NCBI GenBank assembly: GCA_903827085.1
Contig: CAIKHC010000226.1
Coordinates: 1 to 6,467, forward strand
Direction: 5' to 3'
Length of the DNA: 6,467 bases
Source: an uncultured Candidatus Nemicrothrix sp.
GTDB lineage: Bacteria > Actinomycetota > Acidimicrobiia > Acidimicrobiales > Acidimicrobilacustridaceae
Both the position numbers and the translations under genes were made by a program. Every line of letters starts with the position of its first letter. Position 1 is the first letter of the stretch. Under the pieces are notes generated by a model. The model ran no database searches. It had not been told where the DNA came from and worked only from the letters and a program-made list of their open reading frames with translations. Positions 1 to 5,052 of the stretch are shown piece after piece.

Positions 1-20
1 CCACGACGAGAAGCCGGCGA

Positions 21-962
21 GTGGCAACTGAACCTCTTGCTGACGGCTCGGTTGTCGTCTCGACAATTGATGACGTTGCGGCAGTCACGCTTTCTGCCGG
101 ATCAACGGCCTTCTCTGTGTTGCCCGAGGTTGGCCTGCTGGGTGCATCGCTGACACATAAAGGTCGTGAGTACCTCAGCTTTCATGGCGGATCTGCTGCT
201 GCTCGTGAAGGACACACCACCGGGGTTCCGCTGTTGGCTCCTTGGGCAAACCGCTTAGTGGGCTCTTCGTATCGAGTCGGTTCGAAAAGTGTTGATCTGG
301 AAAACCTTCCTCTCCATCGAGATGCAAACGGGCTTCCGATTCACGGGCTCTTTGTTGGTCGATCAGGTTGGGAACTTGTCTCGGTGAAGGGGCAGCCCGG
401 ATCGGCCTCGATGGTTGCGGCGTTCAATGCGGCTGCAGACGAAGAGGTCATGGCGGCGTTCCCATTCCCGCATGAGCTCACCGTTGGCTTCACCGTGACG
501 CCCGGTCGATTGATGGTCTCCACCACGATCACCGCCACAGGACGTCGAGCGGTGCCGGTCAGCTTTGGTTGGCATCCGTATTTCCGACTGCCCGACGTTG
601 ACCGAGATCGGGTGAGGTTAGGGATGCCGTCTCGCGTCCGTCTTGTGCTGGATGAACGTGGAATTCCCACCGGCGAAGAACGCCCTGAATCGGCTTCGAT
701 CGTGAAGCTGGCAGGCGCGGACTATGACACTGCGTATCGATTAGGTCGTGACCGTCAGTTGTTGTTGGCCTCGGGCCGTCGCCGCCTTACCGTTGTTTTT
801 GATCGCAACTATCCCTACGCGCAGATCTATTCCCCAGTGGGGGCAGACTTCATAGCGCTCGAGCCAATGACGGCTCCTACGAATGCACTCTGTCAGGGAA
901 CCACGCCCATGGTGGCTCCTGGCGAACGGTTCACCGCTCGTTTCGTTGTTTCTCTTACTTGA
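21..962 (+). CDS. Aldose 1-epimerase (galactose mutarotase-like)
   Basis: Probable cytoplasmic mutarotase interconverting alpha and beta anomers of a hexose such as glucose or galactose. The 313-residue product has the family's beta-sandwich landmarks: the ANRL motif with Arg78, the IHGL motif with His108, GWHPYFRLP with His185 (matching the second catalytic His) and [12 protein letters not shown] with Glu281 (the catalytic base position). The length is normal for the family. A GTG at 21 with a GAGAAG purine run about 7 bases upstream is a workable start, but the frame stays open to the window edge, so an earlier start cannot be excluded. It lies 14 bases before pgi and is followed by ppgK, which suggests that it feeds glucose anomers to the kinase. 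A hexose-6-phosphate 1-epimerase of the same fold is the main alternative; substrate cannot be decided from the sequence. Confidence 0.87.
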   Translation: MATEPLADGSVVVSTIDDVAAVTLSAGSTAFSVLPEVGLLGASLTHKGREYLSFHGGSAAAREGHTTGVPLLAPWANRLVGSSYRVGSKSVDLENLPLHRDANGLPIHGLFVGRSGWELVSVKGQPGSASMVAAFNAAADEEVMAAFPFPHELTVGFTVTPGRLMVSTTITATGRRAVPVSFGWHPYFRLPDVDRDRVRLGMPSRVRLVLDERGIPTGEERPESASIVKLAGADYDTAYRLGRDRQLLLASGRRRLTVVFDRNYPYAQIYSPVGADFIALEPMTAPTNALCQGTTPMVAPGERFTARFVVSLT

Positions 963-966
963 ACTC

Positions 967-971
967 AGGAG
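967..971 (+). promoter_or_regulatory. Ribosome binding site of pgi
   Basis: AGGAG ends 5 bases before the ATG at 977. This decides the pgi start in favour of 977 over the in-frame TTG at 959, which overlaps the preceding stop codon and has no such site. Confidence 0.75.
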
Positions 972-976
972 TTCAC

Positions 977-2617
977 ATGTCTGACGCACCGCAGCCGATC
1001 GAACAATCCAGTGAATGGTGGGAACTCGCTGCGCATCAGGCCGAAATCGCAGACGTGCATCTGCGCGAGCTCTTTGCGTCAGACCCAACGCGTGGCGACC
1101 GCCTCAACATTGAAGTCGGCGATTTGTATGTTGATTATGCGAAACACCGCCTTAACGATGAAACGCTCACAAAATTGTTTGCGCTTGCCCGCCGGGCCGA
1201 TGTTGAAGGTCTCCGAGACGCAATGTGGGCTGGCGAACACATCAACGTCACGGAAGATCGTGCAGTGCTTCACATCGCTCTGCGCGCTCCAAAGGGCGTG
1301 GTGTTTACTGACGAAGGCCACGACGTCGTCCCCGATGTTCATGAAGTTCTCGACCGCATGGCTTCGTTCTCGAACAGCGTGCGATCGGGAGAGTGGGTCG
1401 GCCACACCGGAAAGCGCATTCGTACCGTGATCAACATTGGTATCGGTGGCAGCGATCTTGGTCCCCGCATGGCGCATGAAGCGCTGTTGCCTTACGCCCA
1501 AGAGAACATCGATGTCCGATTCGTCTCGAACGTAGATGGCACTGAGTTCTTTGAACTCACACATGACCTTGATCCAGCCGAGACGTTATTCATCATCGCG
1601 TCGAAAACCTTCACGACTCTCGAAACAATGACGAACGCACAAAGCGCACGCGAATGGGCGCTTGCGGCTCTTGGTGACGAGACCGCAATTGCAAAGCACT
1701 TCGTTGCTGTTTCGACGAATGCCGCTGAGGTCGAAAAGTTCGGCATTGATACCGACAACATGTTTGGTTTCTGGGACTGGGTTGGCGGCCGTTACAGCTA
1801 TGACTCAGCAATTGGCTTGTCACTCATGATCGCTATCGGTCCCGACAACTTCACCGAAATGCTTGAAGGATTTCGTCTTGTTGACGAGCACTTTCGAACA
1901 GCCCCGATGGAACAGAACTTGCCGTTCATCCTCGGACTCATTGGTATTTGGTACAACAACTTCTTTGGGGCACAAACGCTCGCAGTGTTGCCCTATAGCC
2001 ACTACCTCGCGCATCTCACGCCGTACTTGCAGCAATTGGCAATGGAGAGCAACGGAAAGTCAACCGACCGCTGGGGCCGCACAGTGGGCACGCAAACCGG
2101 AGAAATCGTGTGGGGTCAGCCCGGTACGAACGGGCAGCACGCGTATTACCAACTGATTCATCAAGGTACGAAGTTGATTCCTGCCGACTTCATTGGCCTT
2201 GTGTCACCCGCGCACGACGTTGGTGGGCATCAGGACATCTTCATGGCGAACTTCTTCGCTCAACCGGAAGCACTGGCATTCGGTCGAACCGCGGAACAAG
2301 TTCGTGCCGATGGCGTCCCTGAAGCGCAGGTTGCTGCACGCACCTTTGCGGGCAATCATCCGACCACCTCAATCATGGTTCCTGAACTTTCACCCAAGGT
2401 TCTGGGACAACTCATTGCGACCTATGAACACAAAACCTTCGTGCAGGGTGCGGTGTGGGGAATCGACTCGTTCGATCAGTGGGGTGTCGAGTTGGGTAAG
2501 AAACTCGCTCAGGCGATCATCCCCGAACTCACTGCCGAAACTGTGCCCACACTGACGCATGATTCCTCGACGAGTGCGCTGATTCGCCGCTATCGCAAAG
2601 GCCGCGGCCGGGCCTAA
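977..2617 (+). CDS. pgi: Glucose-6-phosphate isomerase
   Basis: Interconverts glucose 6-phosphate and fructose 6-phosphate in the cytoplasm, at the branch between glycolysis, gluconeogenesis and the pentose phosphate pathway. The product is 546 residues, close to the roughly 549 of the E. coli enzyme. Visible landmarks are [13 protein letters not shown] (residues 152-164, sugar-phosphate binding), the family signature [23 protein letters not shown] with catalytic Glu357, [17 protein letters not shown] with His388, and the second signature [10 protein letters not shown] with Lys508. These match E. coli Glu355, His386 and Lys514. The gene is complete with all catalytic residues present. It sits between a mutarotase and polyphosphate glucokinase, so it would take the kinase product onward. 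The final codons are very GC-rich and take part in a hairpin that encloses the stop codon. Confidence 0.98.
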   Translation: MSDAPQPIEQSSEWWELAAHQAEIADVHLRELFASDPTRGDRLNIEVGDLYVDYAKHRLNDETLTKLFALARRADVEGLRDAMWAGEHINVTEDRAVLHIALRAPKGVVFTDEGHDVVPDVHEVLDRMASFSNSVRSGEWVGHTGKRIRTVINIGIGGSDLGPRMAHEALLPYAQENIDVRFVSNVDGTEFFELTHDLDPAETLFIIASKTFTTLETMTNAQSAREWALAALGDETAIAKHFVAVSTNAAEVEKFGIDTDNMFGFWDWVGGRYSYDSAIGLSLMIAIGPDNFTEMLEGFRLVDEHFRTAPMEQNLPFILGLIGIWYNNFFGAQTLAVLPYSHYLAHLTPYLQQLAMESNGKSTDRWGRTVGTQTGEIVWGQPGTNGQHAYYQLIHQGTKLIPADFIGLVSPAHDVGGHQDIFMANFFAQPEALAFGRTAEQVRADGVPEAQVAARTFAGNHPTTSIMVPELSPKVLGQLIATYEHKTFVQGAVWGIDSFDQWGVELGKKLAQAIIPELTAETVPTLTHDSSTSALIRRYRKGRGRA

Positions 2618-2628
2618 GCCTGGCCCGG
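2608..2628 (+). promoter_or_regulatory. Hairpin enclosing the pgi stop codon
   Basis: A perfect 7-bp inverted repeat, CCGGGCC at 2608-2614 and GGCCCGG at 2622-2628, with a 7-base loop that contains the TAA stop of pgi. It shares bases 2624-2628 with the next hairpin, so the two cannot form together. No T-tract follows. The repeat is seen directly; any function is inferred. Confidence 0.45.
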
Positions 2629-2643
2629 GACAGCAGTCCCGGG
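2624..2643 (+). promoter_or_regulatory. Perfect 8-bp hairpin in the pgi-ppgK gap
   Basis: CCCGGGAC at 2624-2631 pairs perfectly with GTCCCGGG at 2636-2643 around the tetraloop AGCA. The stem is strong enough to act as a pause, a processing site or an mRNA stabiliser. It has no downstream T-tract, so a classical intrinsic terminator is unlikely, and ppgK follows on the same strand. It is mutually exclusive with the hairpin at 2608-2628. Confidence 0.5.
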
Positions 2644-2654
2644 AGCGTGGCAGA

Positions 2655-2677
2655 CTCCTTCGTCCACGGGCGAGGAG
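2655..2677 (+). promoter_or_regulatory. Hairpin covering the ppgK ribosome binding site
   Basis: CTCCT at 2655-2659 and CG at 2661-2662 pair with CG at 2671-2672 and AGGAG at 2673-2677, leaving T2660 bulged and an 8-base loop. The right arm contains the GAGGAG Shine-Dalgarno sequence (2672-2677), 8 bases before the ppgK ATG. Folding would therefore hide the ribosome binding site. GGAG at 2642-2645 could instead pair with CTCC at 2655-2658 and expose it. The pairing is visible; the regulatory role is inferred. Confidence 0.4.
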
Positions 2678-2685
2678 ACTGACGG

Positions 2686-3468
2686 ATGAAGGTTCTGGGC
2701 ATCGATATCGGTGGCACTGGCATCAAGGGTGCAGTCGTCGACACCAAGAAGGGTCATCTGGTCACCGACCGTCTTCGTTTGCTCACGCCCGAGCCCGCAA
2801 CGCCCGACGCCGTCGGCATGACTGTTGCCGAGATCGCAAAGCACTTCGAGTGGACAGGTCCAATCGGGTGCACATTCCCAGGCGTCGTGAAGGGCGGGAC
2901 GGTGTTCACCGCTGCCAACGTCGACAAGTCCTGGATCAATGCCGATGCATCTCGAATCATCAGCGATGCAACTGGCTGTCCCGTCACCATGGTGAACGAC
3001 GCCGATGCTGCGGGTGAAGCAGAAACTCGCTTTGGTGCCGCTCGAGGGAAGTCAGGCGTCATCCTCACAATTACGTTGGGCACCGGTATCGGTTCTGCGC
3101 TCATGATCGACGGAACGCTTGTGCCGAATACGGAACTTGGTCACCTGTGGCTTCGTGGTGGCGACGCAGAAAAGTGGGCGGCCGCGTCGGTTCGTGAACG
3201 GCTGGAACTCGACTGGGCCGAGTGGACAGCCCGCGTTGACGAGTACCTGTGCTCGGTCGAGAAACTTTTCTGGCCTGATTTGTTCATCATTGGTGGCGGC
3301 ATATCGAAGAAGGCCGACAAGTTCATCCCGAACCTGACCTGTCAGACCCCGGTTGTCGCCGCATCGCTTCGCAATGCCGCCGGCATCGTTGGTGGCGCAC
3401 TTGCGGTGCATCGTCATCGCGAGAAGCACGGAACCGATGGTCAGTCACACGTCAGCAAAAAGAAGTAG
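2686..3468 (+). CDS. ppgK: Polyphosphate glucokinase
   Basis: Cytoplasmic ROK-family kinase that phosphorylates glucose to glucose 6-phosphate using inorganic polyphosphate, usually also ATP. At 260 residues it is close to the roughly 265 of the Mycobacterium tuberculosis enzyme, and the pattern matches throughout as I recall that protein. Visible landmarks are the phosphate-binding GIDIGGTGIKGA (5-16), AANVDKSWI, the catalytic VNDADAAG with Asp105, LGTGIGSAL (131-139), NTELGHL with Glu150 and His153, and WPDLFIIGGGISKKADKF. The ROK zinc motif CxCGxxGC is absent, as expected for this subfamily. The C-terminus is a basic tail ending in KKK. ATG at 2686 is supported by GAGGAG 8 bases upstream, although that site can be hidden in a hairpin. 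It follows pgi by 68 bases and converges with the minus-strand phosphatase gene; no clear terminator is visible in the 11-base gap. A strictly ATP-dependent glucokinase is less likely. Confidence 0.93.
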   Translation: MKVLGIDIGGTGIKGAVVDTKKGHLVTDRLRLLTPEPATPDAVGMTVAEIAKHFEWTGPIGCTFPGVVKGGTVFTAANVDKSWINADASRIISDATGCPVTMVNDADAAGEAETRFGAARGKSGVILTITLGTGIGSALMIDGTLVPNTELGHLWLRGGDAEKWAAASVRERLELDWAEWTARVDEYLCSVEKLFWPDLFIIGGGISKKADKFIPNLTCQTPVVAASLRNAAGIVGGALAVHRHREKHGTDGQSHVSKKK

Positions 3469-3479
3469 TTCGCCCACTC

Positions 3480-4157
3480 TCAACGAGTTTGAAGTTCTTT
3501 CGGCAAATGCGAAGTGTCGGAGAACCGAAACAAACTGAATGAAAGCGATGATGCAATGTGCATTGGTCGCACGACACTGATTGATCCGTGAAACGCAACG
3601 AATCGTTCCCATTCCCACGGGACAGGTTCGATGCCGAGTAGGTGACCGAGGCTGACTGCGTTTGCTCCCGAGTGGGCAACAAAGACAATTCGCGGCCCCT
3701 CATGGTTCATCTTCCACAGCGGCGGGAATCCGCGGGAACGAGTGCAGTCGATATCTGCGAGAAACTTGGTGAGTCCGCCGACGACGCGTTGATGAAACTC
3801 GAGGAAAGACTCTGCGCCAGGGATCGCTTCCCATTGCTCATTGAGCGGCCGACTCCGTTGTTCGGCAAACGCTTTCTCGATCACTTCTGAGGGCGTACCT
3901 TGCCAAACTGGTGCGCGGATTTCAGCGATCCAATTATGAGTTTCTGGCTCGAGGCCGAACGCGTCGATGAGCGGTTGTGCGGTTTGTTGTGCGCGAATCA
4001 GCGGCGAGACGACAAGACGGTCGATTGGAAGATCGGTGAAGAACGAGGGAAGAAGCTCGGCCTGACGGTGTCCGATGTCAGTAAGCACTGGGTCGTCAAC
4101 GCCGCCTCCATCGAGTTCCCATTGGGGTTGTCCGTGTCGGATGAAGATCAGTTCCAT
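3480..4157 (-). CDS. Histidine phosphatase superfamily protein (phosphoglycerate mutase-like)
   Basis: A 225-residue member of the histidine phosphatase clan, which transfers phosphate through a phosphohistidine. The N-terminus carries the RHG motif (Arg7, His8, Gly9; His8 would be phosphorylated). It is followed by LTDIGHRQA, SPLIRAQQTA with Arg55, a likely acid in the IAEI segment (Glu79), and the second active-site His162 in VFVAHSGANAVSLGHLLG. The catalytic set is complete, so it should be an active phosphatase or mutase. The substrate is unknown; such genes are often labelled phosphoglycerate mutase without evidence. ATG at 4157 starts just before the conserved core. Upstream is only a purine-rich stretch (AAAGAAAAAG) rather than a clear Shine-Dalgarno. 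It is the last gene of a compact minus-strand set, 15 bases after the Cys/His protein gene, and its stop lies 11 bases from the convergent ppgK stop. Confidence 0.88.
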   Translation of the reverse strand: MELIFIRHGQPQWELDGGGVDDPVLTDIGHRQAELLPSFFTDLPIDRLVVSPLIRAQQTAQPLIDAFGLEPETHNWIAEIRAPVWQGTPSEVIEKAFAEQRSRPLNEQWEAIPGAESFLEFHQRVVGGLTKFLADIDCTRSRGFPPLWKMNHEGPRIVFVAHSGANAVSLGHLLGIEPVPWEWERFVAFHGSISVVRPMHIASSLSFSLFRFSDTSHLPKELQTR

Positions 4158-4172
4158 ATCTTTTTCTTTGTG

Positions 4173-4397
4173 TTAACCGCGACCAGGTCGGCGGCGATGG
4201 CGATTGGTCCAGCAGCCGCGATGCCAATGGCGCCGCAGGTCGGGTGCATCAGTAGGGACAGCGACAATGTGTCCGGTGCCAGAAGGTATGTCTTGGTTGC
4301 ATCCGGGGCATAGGTAGGCCTTCGTTGCTTCGTACGGTTGCACGCGCCGGACCTCGACCTCAAGCCCCATTGGATCGCGTTCCGGTTCGTTCCCCAT
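4173..4397 (-). CDS. Small conserved Cys/His protein, putative zinc-binding
   Basis: A 74-residue protein with a tight Cys/His pattern: YLCPGCNQDI (Cys30, Cys33), His43, then RRHWHRGCW (His57, His59, Cys62, Trp63). This spacing strongly suggests a small zinc-binding fold. From memory it resembles short actinobacterial proteins labelled ATP/GTP-binding protein, a label with no support here since no Walker motif is visible. The C-terminal 10 residues are a basic Arg-rich tail. ATG at 4397 has no good ribosome binding site, but it follows the stop of the upstream 36-residue gene by one base (TGACATG), implying translational coupling. Met10 is a possible alternative start. The function is unknown; its position before a phosphatase gene suggests only co-transcription. 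Confidence 0.75.
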   Translation of the reverse strand: MGNEPERDPMGLEVEVRRVQPYEATKAYLCPGCNQDIPSGTGHIVAVPTDAPDLRRHWHRGCWTNRHRRRPGRG

Positions 4398-4398
4398 G

Positions 4399-4509
4399 TC
4401 AACCGAAGAACGCCCAAATGATCAGGCCGATACAAATGACCATGGCAGCCCCGACCATGAAGTAGTCGAAGGGTGAACGTCGTTGTTGGCGATGCGGATT
4501 GAATCCCAC
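4399..4509 (-). CDS. 36-residue single-pass membrane protein
   Basis: A short reading frame starting at GTG 4509 and ending at TGA 4399-4401. The N-terminus MGFNPHRQQRRSPFDYF is basic. Residues 17-35 form one hydrophobic helix (VGAAMVICIGLIIWAFF), and the final residue is Gly36. The positive-inside rule predicts a cytoplasmic N-terminus. Its stop is one base from the start of the Cys/His gene, a typical coupled arrangement, and a GATACT hexamer ends 6 bases before the GTG, which fits a leaderless start. The layout of basic head, Asp-Tyr, single helix and WAFFG end looks purposeful rather than random, and I have an impression of similar small proteins in Actinobacteria, but I cannot check. An upstream stop in frame (4513-4515) rules out a longer version. 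The function is unknown. Confidence 0.62.
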   Translation of the reverse strand: MGFNPHRQQRRSPFDYFMVGAAMVICIGLIIWAFFG

Positions 4510-4515
4510 GTCTCA

Positions 4516-4521
4516 AGTATC
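4516..4521 (-). promoter_or_regulatory. Candidate -10 box for the minus-strand operon
   Basis: GATACT on the minus strand ends 6 bases before the GTG at 4509, the spacing expected if transcription begins at the start codon (leaderless mRNA). No convincing -35 hexamer is seen. Confidence 0.35.
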
Positions 4522-4539
4522 CCTCGTTCTGAGCCTGTT

Positions 4540-4569
4540 CCCGCGCGTAATTCCCGCTAATTGCGCGGG
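4540..4569. promoter_or_regulatory. Inverted repeat in the divergent intergenic region, possible operator
   Basis: CCCGCGC at 4540-4546 and GCGCGGG at 4563-4569 are perfect inverted arms. Inside them TAATT occurs twice, at 4548-4552 and 4558-4562, exactly 10 bases apart, and CCCGC recurs at 4553-4557. The element lies between two divergent genes and just upstream of the candidate -10 box of the cytochrome gene, a position where a bound regulator could block or activate both. No terminator role is expected because genes start on either side. Confidence 0.42.
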
Positions 4570-4575
4570 TAGCCT
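4570..4575 (+). promoter_or_regulatory. Candidate -10 box for a leaderless cytochrome c mRNA
   Basis: TAGCCT fits the actinobacterial TANNNT pattern and ends 7 bases before the ATG at 4583. With no Shine-Dalgarno upstream, this suggests that transcription begins at or next to the start codon. Confidence 0.45.
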
Positions 4576-4582
4576 CGGGCGT

Positions 4583-4936
4583 ATGCGTTCCCCCCGAATT
4601 CTCGCTGCCGGATTGATGCTTGTTGCGGGCGTGACGCTTGTCGCCGCTTGCTCAGGTGACACTTCTTCACCCGCCGCTCCTGCCGGCGACGCCGCCCTTG
4701 TTCAAGGCCAGCAGATTTATTCTCAGAATTGCGCAAGTTGTCATGGGGCTTCGGGGCAGGGTGGCTATGGCCCCAAACTGGCAGGCGTTGTTGCAGTGAA
4801 GTACCCGAACATCGACGATCAGATCGCGCTGATCACCAACGGCAAGGGCGCCATGCCCGCATTCTCGAAGAAACTGAGCGCTGAGCAGATCACGTCCGTC
4901 ACGCGCTACACCCGCGAGGTTCTCGGGACGAACTAG
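4583..4936 (+). CDS. Monoheme cytochrome c lipoprotein
   Basis: A 117-residue small c-type cytochrome, exported and probably lipid-anchored on the outer face of the membrane, where it would carry electrons in respiration. Residues 1-22 form a lipoprotein signal with Arg2 and Arg5, a hydrophobic core and the lipobox LVAAC (Cys23 would be lipidated). A Ser/Pro/Ala-rich linker follows to about residue 36. The heme site is CASCH (Cys50, Cys53, His54), followed by GxxGxGGxGPKL, and Met91 in GAMPAF is the likely distal ligand. The C-terminal helix is typical of class I cytochromes. The ATG at 4583 was chosen because it opens directly onto the signal peptide. A longer frame from 4499 would add 28 residues without signal features and would overlap the divergent gene. 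It stands alone with no oxidase or reductase gene nearby, so its partner is unknown. Confidence 0.9.
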   Translation: MRSPRILAAGLMLVAGVTLVAACSGDTSSPAAPAGDAALVQGQQIYSQNCASCHGASGQGGYGPKLAGVVAVKYPNIDDQIALITNGKGAMPAFSKKLSAEQITSVTRYTREVLGTN

Positions 4937-4940
4937 CGGT

Positions 4941-4964
4941 TCGTTTGAACATCGGTACAAACGA
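4941..4964 (+). terminator. Hairpin after the cytochrome c gene, possible weak terminator
   Basis: TCGTTTG at 4941-4947 pairs with CAAACGA at 4958-4964 around a 10-base loop, starting 4 bases after the stop codon. No T-tract follows (the next bases are CCCGTGC), so termination is uncertain; protection of the mRNA 3' end is the alternative. Confidence 0.35.
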
Positions 4965-4991
4965 CCCGTGCAAAGTGTGTTGAATCGTTCG

Positions 4992-4997
4992 TAGTGT
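4992..4997 (+). promoter_or_regulatory. Weak candidate -10 box for comM
   Basis: TAGTGT matches the TANNNT pattern about 55 bases before the comM ATG. The region 17 bases upstream (TGCAAA, 4969-4974) is a poor -35. It is listed only as the best candidate in the 116-base gap between the cytochrome gene and comM, which otherwise holds only the hairpin at 4941-4964. Confidence 0.2.
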
Positions 4998-5043
4998 CGT
5001 CGCCTCGGCGGCATCGATCGCCCTTCGTTCGATTGCTGCTTGC

Positions 5044-5048
5044 GGAGG
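5044..5048 (+). promoter_or_regulatory. Ribosome binding site of comM
   Basis: GGAGG ends 4 bases before ATG 5053 and fixes the start at the beginning of the conserved ChlI-like domain. Confidence 0.7.
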
Positions 5049-5052
5049 TTCG

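Noticed and set aside
959..976. TTG start at 959 extending pgi by 6 residues
   Set aside because: It overlaps the upstream stop codon and lacks a ribosome binding site, while ATG 977 has AGGAG 5 bases upstream and gives a normal N-terminus.
1079..1564. 161-residue open frame antisense to pgi
   Set aside because: The sense strand encodes a complete, motif-rich isomerase; this frame shows no domain.
2624..2643. Intrinsic terminator between pgi and ppgK
   Set aside because: The stem is strong but no T-tract follows, and ppgK continues the same pathway on the same strand, so a processing or regulatory hairpin is preferred.
3452..3500. Bidirectional terminator between ppgK and the phosphatase gene
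   Set aside because: A minus-strand T-rich run lies past the phosphatase stop, but only an imperfect stem could be drawn upstream of it, so it is not called.
3900..4313. 137-residue open frame on the plus strand
   Set aside because: Antisense to the histidine phosphatase and the Cys/His gene; no motif, and it crosses the boundary between two well-supported genes.
4148..4516. 122-residue open frame on the minus strand
   Set aside because: It overlaps the Cys/His gene and the 36-residue membrane gene in another frame. Those have clear motifs and coupled stops and starts; this one has a low-complexity, Arg/Thr-rich translation.
4499..4582. ATG at 4499 extending the cytochrome by 28 residues
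   Set aside because: The extension would bury the signal peptide, read through the inverted repeat and the -10-like box, and overlap the divergent gene start. ATG 4583 opens directly onto the lipoprotein signal.
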